From Pedobacter sp. D749 (GTDB lineage Bacteria; Bacteroidota; Bacteroidia; Sphingobacteriales; Sphingobacteriaceae): a DNA stretch of 64,000 nucleotides. The stretch spans positions 5,208,001 through 5,272,000 of the forward strand of contig NZ_CP079218.1 of assembly GCF_019317285.1 (NCBI RefSeq), written 5' to 3'. Position numbers and translations under genes: made by a program. How positions within the stretch are numbered: position 1 is the stretch's first letter; the number at the start of each line of letters is the position of its first letter. The notes below the pieces were generated by a model that saw only the letters and a list, made by a program, of their open reading frames with translations, had not been told where the DNA came from and did no database searches. Positions 52,034-61,373 of the stretch are shown one piece after another.

Positions 52034-53830
52034 TTATAAGCCCAAATTTTTATTGTTTAACATTCCGTTAGATGAATCTAAAAATACCTGCCATATAGGC
52101 CAATATTGCTGCATGTTAGGGTCTTTGGTGTAAAGCGCATTCCAGTAAGAAACAGTTTCACCGGTTGTAACCATTGTCCAGGCTTTATTTGAAGTGTAGC
52201 CTAAAGCAAGACCCTGCGCATCGGTATCACCGAATTTTAAACCATAAATTTCTACAGTTTCGCCATTGGCCGCTGTTTTGTAATAAATTTTAGCAGGTAA
52301 AGCGGCGTACTTACCCTGCCTGTTTTCCAGTTGCTGTAATTTAGTTTTGGCTTCAGCCAGTTTCGTGCCCAGTAAATTCCAGCGGATCAGGTCACTTTTC
52401 CTAAGCATTTCTCCTGTAAATTCCAGGGCTCTTTCGTTTACAACAGCATCGAAAAATGCAGTTTTGGACGCTGTAGCTGTAGCCATAAAAGCAGTAACCT
52501 TTGCAGGCGCTGTAGGGAAAGCCCTATCGCGGATCATTTTTAAATATGGGGCTGCAGCAGCTGGACCGTCGATATCATTAACCGCTTCTGCTGCCATTAA
52601 AATTACATCGGCATAACGCATATACATCCAGTTTAATCCATCATCGTTGGTAGAAGTTACCCTTCTTTTCATCCACTCGTAACGGTATTTGCCAAAGTAT
52701 AAACGGCCAAGTGCCGATGGTACCTGCGCTGCACCTTTGGTTCCATCGCCGCCATCCCACTCATAAGGTACAACCGTTACATCCCTGCGTACATCTTCAT
52801 TTTCATATTCGTACAGCATAATCGGGTTTGGTCCATCTGTTCCGCCTTTGTTCTGACCGGTGTACTGGTCTGTTTTGATGTGCTTTACGCCAAGATCAAA
52901 AATTACGCGGCCACGGCCATCACTAAAGGGAATTTCCCACATTGATTCTAAACCGGCTGTACCGGTTTCCTCGTTCAGTTTTCTGAAAACTTCTTCAAAT
53001 CCAAGCAATCTTAATTTACCACTTGCAATAATTTCCAGGCATTCTTTTTTGGCAATGGCATACATTTTATCGTGTGATAATTCCGGATCGGAACTTAATT
53101 TTATTGTTCCATCCAGGCGTTGTGCATAACCACCTGCGGCCAGTGCCAAACGTGCTCTTAAGCCTTTTGCAAAAGCTTTGTTTACGCGCTCTACTTTAGC
53201 TGTTGTGGTATTTTCGCCAGGCCAAGGCAGGTAACCTGCTGCTTCATTTAAATCGGCTAACAATTGTTTATAAATTACATCTCTATCGTTTCTTGGCAAA
53301 TACGATGTTGCAGTGGAAATGGGCTCAAAACGAGCAGGCACATCGCCCCAGCCTTTTATAAGGTCGTTGTATATAACAGCTCTTAATGTTAAAATTTCAC
53401 CAAGGATCTGCGCCATTGCCGGGTTACTTTCTATATTGCCATAAGTTCTAATTCCCCTTATGGCCAGGTTAGCCCTTTCAATAGCTTCGTAAAATTTAGC
53501 CCATGCATTATCTGTGGTATTCATTTGGCTATTGTTCACATTACAGTTGTAGTTAGACAGTTTTGCTTTGTCATCATCAACCGCTTTTAAGGTGTTGTAT
53601 ACTTCTGTATCGTTGTTAAGTCCATAGTAGACTAAAAAACGTCCTCTGTATGAATTGGTTTCTCCAAATGATTGTAATATACCCGCTATTGAACCTTCTG
53701 CTAAGCTAGGGGTAGAAAAAATAACAGACTCATCCAGCGAAGATTTTGATGGTGCATCTAACGTTTTTTTACAGCTATTTACAAGTGTTATCCCTGTAAT
53801 AATGAATAGCGCATATATAATTTTTTTCAT
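52034..53830 (-). CDS. SusD/RagB-type glycan-binding outer-membrane lipoprotein
   Basis: A 598-residue lipoprotein. The signal ends LVNSC; then comes the TPR-rich SusD fold. EILTLRAVIYNDLIKGWGDVP is the usual ALRAxxYxxLxxxFGxVP segment in a variant form, and WMYMRYADVILMAAEAVND near residue 400 is the RagB hallmark. It ends with a C-terminal block as expected. SusD captures oligosaccharides at the surface and acts as the lid of the SusC transporter; here the ligand should be pectin-derived. It follows SusC after 22 bases. Confidence 0.95.
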   Translation of the reverse strand: MKKIIYALFIITGITLVNSCKKTLDAPSKSSLDESVIFSTPSLAEGSIAGILQSFGETNSYRGRFLVYYGLNNDTEVYNTLKAVDDDKAKLSNYNCNVNNSQMNTTDNAWAKFYEAIERANLAIRGIRTYGNIESNPAMAQILGEILTLRAVIYNDLIKGWGDVPARFEPISTATSYLPRNDRDVIYKQLLADLNEAAGYLPWPGENTTTAKVERVNKAFAKGLRARLALAAGGYAQRLDGTIKLSSDPELSHDKMYAIAKKECLEIIASGKLRLLGFEEVFRKLNEETGTAGLESMWEIPFSDGRGRVIFDLGVKHIKTDQYTGQNKGGTDGPNPIMLYEYENEDVRRDVTVVPYEWDGGDGTKGAAQVPSALGRLYFGKYRYEWMKRRVTSTNDDGLNWMYMRYADVILMAAEAVNDIDGPAAAAPYLKMIRDRAFPTAPAKVTAFMATATASKTAFFDAVVNERALEFTGEMLRKSDLIRWNLLGTKLAEAKTKLQQLENRQGKYAALPAKIYYKTAANGETVEIYGLKFGDTDAQGLALGYTSNKAWTMVTTGETVSYWNALYTKDPNMQQYWPIWQVFLDSSNGMLNNKNLGL

Positions 53831-53852
53831 TTTCTTAAAATTGAATGGTCTT

Positions 53853-56800
53853 CTAGAAATTAACGTTTAATCCGAATACGAAAGATTTACTTCTTGGGTA
53901 CGCAGAGTAATCAACTCCAGGTGTAAGCGGTGTATTCCGTCTGGTAGAAACCTCTGGGTCGAAACCACTGTAATTGGTCCATAACCATAGGTTATAAGCA
54001 GAAGCATAAAACCTTAATTTTTTCATTTTCAGTTTACTTGATATTTTTTCAGGTAAGGTATATCCAAGGGTCAGGGTCGATAACCTTAAAAACGATCCAT
54101 CTTCTACAGCCCAGTCACTTAGTACAAAGGTTTTGGTATATGGCGACCATAAAGTGGTGTTTGCATTCATTGCTGTTAATTCGGCGGGGTCGTTACTGAT
54201 TGTTCCATCTGCCTTTAAATTTGTCCAGCGTTGTCCGCTCTCCATAACCGAAATCAGATTTCTTGAAGCGTATTTACTGGTAGAGGTATATTCGATTTTA
54301 TTTGCATTGTAAACATCGTTTCCATAACTCCAGTTAAAATATGCACCAAGGTCAAAATTGTAAATTCTCGAATTAAGAGAGAAACCACCAGTATTTAACG
54401 GGTTGGTATTGCCGATAATAGACCGGTCGGATAAATCAATCTTTCCATCTCCGGAAATATCTTCTATTTTCATTGTACCAGGGCGTACTGTGCCTACAAA
54501 TGAAGTCGCATCAACTACACCTGGCTTTAATGTCCATTTCCCGCTTGTAGCGTCGTAACCTGTAAAATCAGAAACTTCGTATCTGCCAGCGCTTTTATAT
54601 CCGTAAATACGGCCAATTGATGCGCCTTCTTCCACCAGGTAATCTACACCAACTTCTGTTGATGCCCATCCCGAAGTACCATTAATGTTTTTAACAGAAC
54701 CTAAAGAGATTACCTTGTTGCGGTTAAAGCTGATGTTTGCATTGACCGTTAGATCGAAATTCTTTTCTTTTATTGCATTCCAGTTTACAGAAAATTCTAA
54801 ACCTTTGTTCTGCGTTTGACCAAGGTTACGGTATTGCGCATCATATCCTGTACCCCCAACCGGGAATAAGATCAGGAGGTCTTTTGTTTTATTTAAGTAG
54901 GCATCAATTGTACCCGTAACTTTCGAATTAAATAAAGAAAAATCCAGTCCGATGTTCCGTGTTACTGTTGTTTCCCATTTTAAATCAGGATTTGCCATGA
55001 TTTTAGATGCCGCCCAGTAGTTATTGAAACCATTTATCCAGGTGGTGTTAAAATTCATAAACGATTGTGTAATCTGGCCGGCAGGGATATTGTTGTTACC
55101 TGCAGCACCATAACTTCCCCTTAATTTTAAATCGGTTAACCAGGATTTTGTATCCTTCATGAAATCTTCCTGAGAGATTCTCCAGCCGGCAGAAACTGAA
55201 GGAAAATAACCCCAGTGGTTTACGGCAGAAAATTTAGAAGAGCCATCGGCCCTGAATGTCGCGCTTAATAAATATTTGCCTTTGTAGTCGTAATTAGCCC
55301 TACCGAAAAAAGAAAACAATTTATCATCTGGCTGGAAATTGTTATCTATTATAGCGGCTTTACCCTGAGTGGTTAATACCCTTGTCTGCTCAAATCCAAA
55401 TGTTTTTGGAAAACCATGAACTTCAGTCGTTAAGGTGTTCTGCTCCGTTTTGATAAATTCCTGACCCAATAAAACATTAAGGTTGTGGTTTTGGCCGAGG
55501 ATTTTATTAAAGCTATAATTAAGTGTATTCGTATTCCTAAAACTATTTCTAGTGCTGTTCATCGAATTAAGTGTAGGCAGGTTGGGATAATCGGCAAGGT
55601 TTTTTACATAGTAAGTGGTAATGCCATAAAAGCGATCCTGATCATTCCTGAGCCCGTCGTAACCTACTTCAGACCGAAGTTTTAAGTTATCGATGATTTC
55701 ATAAGTTGCTGCTCCGTTAATATTATAGGCTTTACGGTGCGCATACTGGTCGTTATCCGAAATGGCAACCAGTGGGTTGTATAAGTTAAATTCATCATTG
55801 GTCTCTGTTGATGCTGTTAGGCCTGGTACCGGAAAGGGTGGGTATAGGATCGCATATTTTAAGCGCGAATCGGCTGATGATTTTTCATTCTGCTCGTTCG
55901 TACCACCACCATTGGTCTTGGTATCGGCATAGCGGAAACCAAAATCTAAAGCCAGCGAACTGTATAACTTATGGGTTAATTTAAAGTTGATGTTCTGTCT
56001 TTTAAAATCAGACATCTGCATAATAGCTTTGTCGCTTACGAAACTGTGGCTCAGGCTGTATTTGGTTTTGTCGCTTCCGCCAGTAATGCTTAAATTCTGG
56101 TTAAAGGTTGTTCCTGTACGACCAAAAGAAAGATCTTGCCAGTCATTTTCCGCAATATTATTATACAGATCTATATCCTGATAATTTCCAAAATACTGAG
56201 TATAATCTGTTATTGAGCCATCTAAAAGCGCACGCTCATATTGCCAGTGCACGTAATCAGATGCCGATAACACATCCAGTTTCTTCGCTACTTTTCTGGT
56301 GCCACCAAAAACATTATAGGTGATATTCGTTTTTCCATCTTTACTGTTTTTGGTTGTAACAAGTATTACCCCGTTAGCGCCCCTTGCCCCATAAATGGCA
56401 GTTGATGAGGCATCTTTTAATACATCTATTGATTCGATATCCTGAGGAGCAATATCGGCAATAGAAGTTACCGGGAACCCATCAACAATATAAAGCGGCG
56501 AGTTGTCGCCGGTAATAGAACCGCCCCCTCTTACCCTTACGTTAATCTGTGCATCCGGCGAGCCTTCTGACGATGAAATATTAATCCCAGCTACCCGGCC
56601 CTGAATGGCCTCTAGTGCAGAGGATACCGGGGCCGCAGCAATTACATCAGCTCCTACAGAACCAACAGCGCCGGTTAAATCTTTTTTACGTACTGTGCCG
56701 TAGCCAACGTTAACAGTTACCTCTTCAAGATTGTTGGCATCCTCATCTAAAGTAACTGATAGTTTTGTTTCGTTTGTTACTGTAACATTTTTGGTTTTAT

Positions 56801-57035
56801 AACCAATGTAGGTAAAAGTTAAAACCGCACCGTTTGCCGGGATACTGATCTTGAATATACCATTCGCATCGGTACTGGTTCCATTTTTCGTGCCAGCAAG
56901 GGCAACACTCACGCCAATCAGCGTCTGGCCGTCTTTTTTGTCTTTCACCGTTCCGGTAAGCTGCCGGTTTTGTGCTTGAGCCAATGATAATCCGATAAAG
57001 GAGAGAAATGTAAATAAGAGTAAAACTCTGCTCAT
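53853..57035 (-). CDS. SusC/RagA-type TonB-linked outer-membrane transporter
   Basis: A 1060-residue SusC. Signal peptide at 1-22; carboxypeptidase-regulatory-like domain at 23-105 (LTGTVKDKKDGQTLIGVSVA); a TonB-box-like EEVTVNVGYGT near 110; plug at 115-230 with LEAIQGRVAGINI, VRVRGGGSI and IYGARGANGVILVTTK; and the barrel to the terminal Phe (LNVNF). It imports oligosaccharides bound by SusD. The gene starts an operon with SusD and the surface lipoprotein. Its upstream region shares LacI-type operators with the divergent regulator gene. Confidence 0.96.
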   Translation of the reverse strand: MSRVLLLFTFLSFIGLSLAQAQNRQLTGTVKDKKDGQTLIGVSVALAGTKNGTSTDANGIFKISIPANGAVLTFTYIGYKTKNVTVTNETKLSVTLDEDANNLEEVTVNVGYGTVRKKDLTGAVGSVGADVIAAAPVSSALEAIQGRVAGINISSSEGSPDAQINVRVRGGGSITGDNSPLYIVDGFPVTSIADIAPQDIESIDVLKDASSTAIYGARGANGVILVTTKNSKDGKTNITYNVFGGTRKVAKKLDVLSASDYVHWQYERALLDGSITDYTQYFGNYQDIDLYNNIAENDWQDLSFGRTGTTFNQNLSITGGSDKTKYSLSHSFVSDKAIMQMSDFKRQNINFKLTHKLYSSLALDFGFRYADTKTNGGGTNEQNEKSSADSRLKYAILYPPFPVPGLTASTETNDEFNLYNPLVAISDNDQYAHRKAYNINGAATYEIIDNLKLRSEVGYDGLRNDQDRFYGITTYYVKNLADYPNLPTLNSMNSTRNSFRNTNTLNYSFNKILGQNHNLNVLLGQEFIKTEQNTLTTEVHGFPKTFGFEQTRVLTTQGKAAIIDNNFQPDDKLFSFFGRANYDYKGKYLLSATFRADGSSKFSAVNHWGYFPSVSAGWRISQEDFMKDTKSWLTDLKLRGSYGAAGNNNIPAGQITQSFMNFNTTWINGFNNYWAASKIMANPDLKWETTVTRNIGLDFSLFNSKVTGTIDAYLNKTKDLLILFPVGGTGYDAQYRNLGQTQNKGLEFSVNWNAIKEKNFDLTVNANISFNRNKVISLGSVKNINGTSGWASTEVGVDYLVEEGASIGRIYGYKSAGRYEVSDFTGYDATSGKWTLKPGVVDATSFVGTVRPGTMKIEDISGDGKIDLSDRSIIGNTNPLNTGGFSLNSRIYNFDLGAYFNWSYGNDVYNANKIEYTSTSKYASRNLISVMESGQRWTNLKADGTISNDPAELTAMNANTTLWSPYTKTFVLSDWAVEDGSFLRLSTLTLGYTLPEKISSKLKMKKLRFYASAYNLWLWTNYSGFDPEVSTRRNTPLTPGVDYSAYPRSKSFVFGLNVNF

Positions 57036-57075
57036 AATTATTAATTTAGTAGATAAGATTTGGTTTTTTAAGATA

Positions 57076-57091
57076 GTGCAATCGCTTGCAC
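57076..57091. promoter_or_regulatory. Near-perfect palindromic LacI-type operator before SusC
   Basis: GTGCAATCGCTTGCAC is a 16-base palindrome with central CG and only one mismatched base pair, the form typical of LacI-family operators. It lies 41 bases before the SusC start codon. Confidence 0.55.
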
Positions 57092-57201
57092 ATAGAATAT
57101 AATTCTATTTCGGAGCGTTATTGTTTGTTTATATTTGGTTACTTTTACTTAACAATTTTACAAACTAAAAAGCAATTGAAACCAGATTTAACTAAAAAAG
57201 T

Positions 57202-57240
57202 GTGCAAACGTTCCCAAAAACGTTATCTTAACGTTTATTA
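57202..57240. promoter_or_regulatory. Second operator-like region between SusC and the LacI gene
   Basis: GTGCAAACGTTCCCAA (57202-57217), then two further AACGTT words (57219-57224 and 57230-57235). The whole stretch aligns well with 32328-32360, before the first pectinesterase gene. Confidence 0.5.
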
Positions 57241-57293
57241 ATATTACTGAGTAAATCAACCATGAGATATTTTTTGTAACTTGTACGCAATAC

Positions 57294-58304
57294 ATGAGAT
57301 TTGAAACATCTACCATAAAAGATATTGCTAAAGCATTAGGGCTGTCTACATCTACGGTTTCCCGGGCTTTAAGAGACCGTTACGAAATTAGTGAGGAAAC
57401 TAAAAAGCTGGTTTTAGCCTATGCCGAAAAGGTAAATTATCGTGCCAATCCGATTGCCAGAAGTTTAAAGGAACGCCGTAGCTATTCGATTGGCATTATT
57501 GTAAGTGAAATTGCCAACAACTTTTTTTCTCAGGTGATAAATGGCATTGAATCAATCGCCTACGATAAAGATTACCATGTTATTATTTCTCAAAGCCACG
57601 AATCGTACAAGCAGGAAAAACTAAACGTTGAACACCTGGCATCTCGTTCTATTGATGGTTTATTAATTGCACTTTCTTCGGAAACACAGGACATTGATTA
57701 TTTAAGGCATTTATATGCAAAGGGTTTACCAATTGTATTTTTTGATCGCGTGCCCGAAGATTTTGAAACCCATAAAGTAATTGCCAATAACTTTAAGGGC
57801 GCTTTCGATGCCACAGAACATCTTATTTTATCAGGAAAAAGAACCATTGCCCATTTAACGAATTCAGAAAACCTTTCAATAACGAAAGAAAGGTTAGCAG
57901 GTTATAAAGCGGCTTTGATTAAATATCATATCGAATTTAGGCCCGAACTGGTGAAATATTGCCAGCATGGCGGTATGCACAGTGAAGAACTGGAAGAAGC
58001 GGTGAAAGAACTTTTGCCACTTAAGCCCGATGGGATTTTTATCTCGAGCGATCGTTTAACCACAGGTTGCATTATGGCCCTGAAGAAAACCAATCCTGAA
58101 GTGGCACATAAAATTGCGATTGCAGGTTTTACCAATTCTAATCTCGTCGAGTTGTTCTCACCATCCTTAACTTCAGTTAAACAGCCTGCATTCGAAATGG
58201 GGCAGGTGGCCACAGAATTATTGATTTCGATGATCGAAGCTAAAAGGCCCGTTACCGAGTTCGAAACCAAGGTTTTAGATACGGAACTGGTGAAGAAGCG
58301 CTGA
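57294..58304 (+). CDS. LacI-family transcription regulator of the pectin locus
   Basis: A 336-residue regulator. The N-terminal helix-turn-helix reads STIKDIAKALGLSTSTVSRA, followed by the hinge helix ANPIARSLKERRSY. The periplasmic-binding-protein-like ligand domain runs from about 62 (IGIIVSEIANNFFSQVINGI) to the end, with SRSIDGLLIALS and DGIFISSDRLTTGCIMAL. It is divergent from the SusC operon, with palindromic sites between them. The effector is probably a uronate or pectin fragment. LacI control instead of a hybrid two-component sensor or ECF pair is less common for a SusC/D locus. Confidence 0.92.
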   Translation: MRFETSTIKDIAKALGLSTSTVSRALRDRYEISEETKKLVLAYAEKVNYRANPIARSLKERRSYSIGIIVSEIANNFFSQVINGIESIAYDKDYHVIISQSHESYKQEKLNVEHLASRSIDGLLIALSSETQDIDYLRHLYAKGLPIVFFDRVPEDFETHKVIANNFKGAFDATEHLILSGKRTIAHLTNSENLSITKERLAGYKAALIKYHIEFRPELVKYCQHGGMHSEELEEAVKELLPLKPDGIFISSDRLTTGCIMALKKTNPEVAHKIAIAGFTNSNLVELFSPSLTSVKQPAFEMGQVATELLISMIEAKRPVTEFETKVLDTELVKKR

Positions 58305-58477
58305 GCGCCAAGCGGTTTAGTGTGGCGCAAGGCGTTCATTGACAGGCGATAAGCTTGTGGCGGTTAGCGTTTAACACTACGTTCAAATAAGCACTCCGAT
58401 TTAACAGACGTTCTGATATGCGCTTCGTATGAAACGCTTATCGCTAAGCGCCGAACGCTACTCTCCAAACTAATTAT
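58305..58477. other. Repeat-like leader before the rRNA methyltransferase gene
   Basis: Rich in AAGCG, GCGCC, AAACGC and GCGTT words in both orientations (AGCGCCAAGCGG at 58304; ACGCTTATCGCTAAGCGCCG at 58434), so it can form several alternative hairpins. No gene is visible. Confidence 0.45.
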
Positions 58478-58485
58478 TACCTTTG
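58478..58485 (+). promoter_or_regulatory. -7 box just before the RlmI-like start codon
   Basis: TACCTTTG matches TAnnTTTG and ends four bases before the ATG at 58490. If this is the promoter, the transcript has almost no leader. Confidence 0.5.
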
Positions 58486-58489
58486 CGCT

Positions 58490-59674
58490 ATGGTAGAAAT
58501 TACATTAAAAAAGGGCAAAGAAAAAGCGGCATTACAAAGACATCCATGGGTATTTTCCGGCGCATTAGAAAAAGTTAAGGGAAAGCCTGAAGATGGTGAT
58601 GTAGTCAAAGTTTTTGCTTTCGATAATGAATTTCTGGCCTATGGATATTTCAATAGCAATTCGCGTGTTGCTGTTCGCTTGTTAGAATGGGACGAAACAC
58701 AAACGATTGATCACAATTGGTACCAGAACAGGTTACAACAAGCCATTGCTTCACGTCAATTTATTTTAAGCGAACAGACCAATACCTGTCGTTTAGTTTT
58801 TAGTGAAGCTGATTTTCTACCGGGTTTAATTGTTGATCAATATGCTGATTTTCTTTCTCTTCAGATTTTAAGTTCCGGAATTGAAAAGGTTAAAACAGAG
58901 ATTGTAGAAATACTAAAAGCAGAATTAAAACCCAGAGGGATATTCGATAAAAGTGATGCAACCGCACGTACCCACGAAGGTTTACCTATTGAAAATGGAT
59001 TACTTTGGGGTGAAAATCCGCCAGAATTTTTGGAGGTAAAAGAAAATGGCATTATTTATCATATCAATATTGCTGAAGGCCAGAAATCAGGCTTTTATTG
59101 TGATCAGCGGGATAACAGAAGTATTTTAGCCAGTTATACAAAAGGTAAAAAAGTTTTGGATTGCTTTAGCTACAGCGGAGGTTTTAGTCTAAACAGTTTG
59201 GCAAATGATGCGGCAAGTATTACCAGTGTTGATAGTTCTGGTTTGGCCGTAGAGACGTTGAAGCAAAATGTGGCTTTAAACAAATTTGATGTAAATAAAG
59301 TTACGACCATCCAATCAGATGTGAACAAACAATTGCGTGCATTTAAAGATTCAGGAGAATTATTTGATGTAATTGTGCTTGATCCACCTAAATATGCGCC
59401 ATCGCGTTCTGCATTAGACCGTGCTGCCAGAGCCTACAAAGATTTAAACCGTTTAGGGATGCTATTGCTCGAAAAAGGGGGCTTATTGGCTACTTTCTCT
59501 TGTTCTGGGGCAGTTGATATTGAAACATTTAAACAAATTATTGCTTGGGCAGCGCTTGATGCAGGCAAGGAAGTACAGATTATTAAACAATTCTGCCAAC
59601 CGGAAGACCACCCGGTTCGGATTTCTTTTCCGGAAGGAGAATACTTAAAGGGATTGTTATTAAGGGTATTGTAA
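58490..59674 (+). CDS. rlmI: 23S rRNA m5C1962-type methyltransferase
   Basis: A 394-residue SAM-dependent methyltransferase of the RlmI type. The N-terminal PUA domain is at 1-75 (ALQRHPWVFSGALEKVKGKP), an EEHEE-like domain follows, and the Rossmann domain begins with KSGFYCDQRDNRSILASY and VLDCFSYSGGFSLNSLAN. FDVIVLDPPKYAPSRSALD is the catalytic region, and LATFSCSGAV holds a catalytic Cys. It methylates a cytosine of 23S rRNA. The length is normal for the family. Confidence 0.92.
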   Translation: MVEITLKKGKEKAALQRHPWVFSGALEKVKGKPEDGDVVKVFAFDNEFLAYGYFNSNSRVAVRLLEWDETQTIDHNWYQNRLQQAIASRQFILSEQTNTCRLVFSEADFLPGLIVDQYADFLSLQILSSGIEKVKTEIVEILKAELKPRGIFDKSDATARTHEGLPIENGLLWGENPPEFLEVKENGIIYHINIAEGQKSGFYCDQRDNRSILASYTKGKKVLDCFSYSGGFSLNSLANDAASITSVDSSGLAVETLKQNVALNKFDVNKVTTIQSDVNKQLRAFKDSGELFDVIVLDPPKYAPSRSALDRAARAYKDLNRLGMLLLEKGGLLATFSCSGAVDIETFKQIIAWAALDAGKEVQIIKQFCQPEDHPVRISFPEGEYLKGLLLRVL

Positions 59675-59702
59675 ATTTGCCCCTTTTAGTGTTCAACTTT
59701 AA

Positions 59703-59767
59703 ATCACAAAGACACAAATTACCAGGTTATTTTAAAAATTAACCAGGTGTTATCATGTCTTTGTGAT
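59703..59767. repeat. 12-bp inverted repeat between convergent genes
   Basis: ATCACAAAGACA (59703-59714) and TGTCTTTGTGAT (59756-59767) with a 41-base loop that contains ACCAGGT twice. It may end transcription of one or both genes, but lacks a T-run. CACAAAGAC words also occur near 23952. Confidence 0.5.
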
Positions 59768-59787
59768 AAGCTGAAAGAGGAATCTAA

Positions 59788-60222
59788 TTATCCAACCATT
59801 ACTTTAGCGGTAATGGCCAGTCTGTTCCAGGCATTAATGGTAACTATAGCCATAATTAGCTGTGCTAATTCCTGCTCATTAAAAAAGCTTGCCGCTTTTT
59901 GATAAGTTGCATCAGAAACATGGTGGCTAATTAAGGTTACTTCTTCGGTTAAAGCCAAAACAGCTTCTTCTTGTGCCGTAAATAAGGTTGTTTCTCTCCA
60001 GGCATTTAATAAATACAAACGTTGTTCGGTTTCCCCTATTTTACGGGCATCTGTTGAGTGCATATTTAAACAAAATGCACAGCCGTTAATTTGCGACGCA
60101 CGCATTTTAATCAGTTCTAAAAGAATTGGATCTAGTTTGCTGGTTGATAAATATTTCTCTAAACCGTACATGGCCTGGTAAGCTGCAGGTTCTACTTTTG
60201 GGATATCAATTCTACTTTCCAT
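59788..60222 (-). CDS. AhpD/carboxymuconolactone-decarboxylase-like protein
   Basis: A 144-residue all-alpha protein of the CMD/AhpD superfamily. The redox motif NGCAFCLNMHSTDARKIGE holds CxxC with the following His, as in alkylhydroperoxidase AhpD. WNRLAITAK near the C-terminus is also typical of this group (often annotated as carboxymuconolactone decarboxylase family). It may reduce peroxides or disulfides in the cytoplasm. It stands alone, with repeat DNA upstream. Confidence 0.88.
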   Translation of the reverse strand: MESRIDIPKVEPAAYQAMYGLEKYLSTSKLDPILLELIKMRASQINGCAFCLNMHSTDARKIGETEQRLYLLNAWRETTLFTAQEEAVLALTEEVTLISHHVSDATYQKAASFFNEQELAQLIMAIVTINAWNRLAITAKVMVG

Positions 60223-60748
60223 TTTATTTGTTTTTTGATTACGATGTAAAGTTCCGAATCCCGATCCTGAAAAAACTTAATGTAGTTTAAGAAATGAATT
60301 TTCTAACTGTAAAGGCACAGAGACTTTCGTAAAGTTAGAAGCTGTTTAAAATTAAATTCGTATGTCAGTCTGAGCGTAGTCAAAGACTATTTCAACGTAT
60401 TAATAAAGCAATCGACTACGCTATCATCGACAAAATCCATTAGCACGGCCGTCATTCCCGCGCAGGCGGGAATCTTAAAGTACTTGCATTACGATTCCCA
60501 ATCGAGTTGGGAATGACGATTTCGCGCAGCCTACCATTTGCCAAAAAGATCTGCCTTTAATATTCATTTTTATACAATAAATTATCCCTCAGTGTGACCG
60601 CAAAAGGCCATTTCTATTTGTTATAAAAATTAAACAGGCTCTTAGATATCTATGTTATTTTTTATCTACAGAGACGCAGAAAAACCGATAACACATCGCA
60701 AATAAAATCCTCCGTGTTAATATGTGCCTCTGTGGCAGAATACAACCA
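60223..60748. other. Repeat-rich spacer before the second Crp/Fnr gene's end
   Basis: It holds GTCAGTCTGAGCGTAGTCAA (60365-60384), the palindrome 60450-60518 and a CACAGAGAC-type word cluster at 60665-60735. No gene is visible. Confidence 0.5.
60450..60518. repeat. Palindromic element, CGTCATTCCCGC type
   Basis: The left half begins CGTCATTCCCGCGCAGGCGG with an internal hairpin CCCGC/GCGGG; the right half, read inverted, begins CGTCATTCCCAACTCGATTG. Both ends match the outer bases of the palindromes at 12032 and 48257. Confidence 0.75.
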
Positions 60749-61318
60749 CTATTTCTTCGCCCTGATTTTACTCAAAAATTCAGGAGTAAAACCCAAATAG
60801 GAAGCCAACATGTATTGCGGCACACGCTGTACAAATTCAGGGAATAAACTGTTAAAATGGCGGTATCTTTCTTCAGCTGTTTGACTATAAAGGAATTTTA
60901 TCCTCCGTTGTGATGCCTGGTGATTTTTTTGCAGGATTAATCTGAAGTACCTTTCAAGCTTAGGGAGTTTATGGAACATCTCGTCATAATGATGATGTTC
61001 GATAGCGATAACTTCAGTAGTTTCAGCCGCCTGGATATAAAATTCAGATTGTTCCTGGAAAAGAAAGCTGGTTAGATCGGTAATCCACCAGTTTTCTATG
61101 GCAAATTGAGTGGTCTGTTCAGCACCTTTTATATCAATGAAATAAAGCCTTAAGCAGCCTTTTACCACGAAATAGTTTGCCCTACAGGTTTGCCCTTGTT
61201 CTAATAAAAAAGCTTTCTTTTTAACAGGAAAAGATTTGAGAAACGGTGAAAGAATTTCCTGTTCATCGCTGCTCAGATCAATAAATTTATTAATGTGTTT
61301 ATAAAGTGCGCTAACCAT
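60749..61318 (-). CDS. Crp/Fnr family transcription regulator
   Basis: A 189-residue regulator similar in length and layout to the one at 24034. The beta-roll sensor domain is at about 15-115 (FPVKKKAFLLEQGQTCRANY, then VVKGCLRLYFIDIKG). The C-terminal helix-turn-helix ends YLGFTPEFLSKIRAKK, with E-x-x-S-K instead of the E-x-x-S-R seen in the other regulator, so the DNA site may differ slightly. The ligand is unknown. It is the last gene of a minus-strand group with the GLPGLI protein, after a 55-base gap. Confidence 0.85.
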   Translation of the reverse strand: MVSALYKHINKFIDLSSDEQEILSPFLKSFPVKKKAFLLEQGQTCRANYFVVKGCLRLYFIDIKGAEQTTQFAIENWWITDLTSFLFQEQSEFYIQAAETTEVIAIEHHHYDEMFHKLPKLERYFRLILQKNHQASQRRIKFLYSQTAEERYRHFNSLFPEFVQRVPQYMLASYLGFTPEFLSKIRAKK

Positions 61319-61373
61319 TTTCGTACTATTGATCAGCTAAAATAGGTATAATTATAAAAATGAAATCAATGGT

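Noticed and set aside
57926-58339. A 137-codon frame opposite the LacI gene
   Set aside because: Antisense shadow of a clear LacI-family gene.
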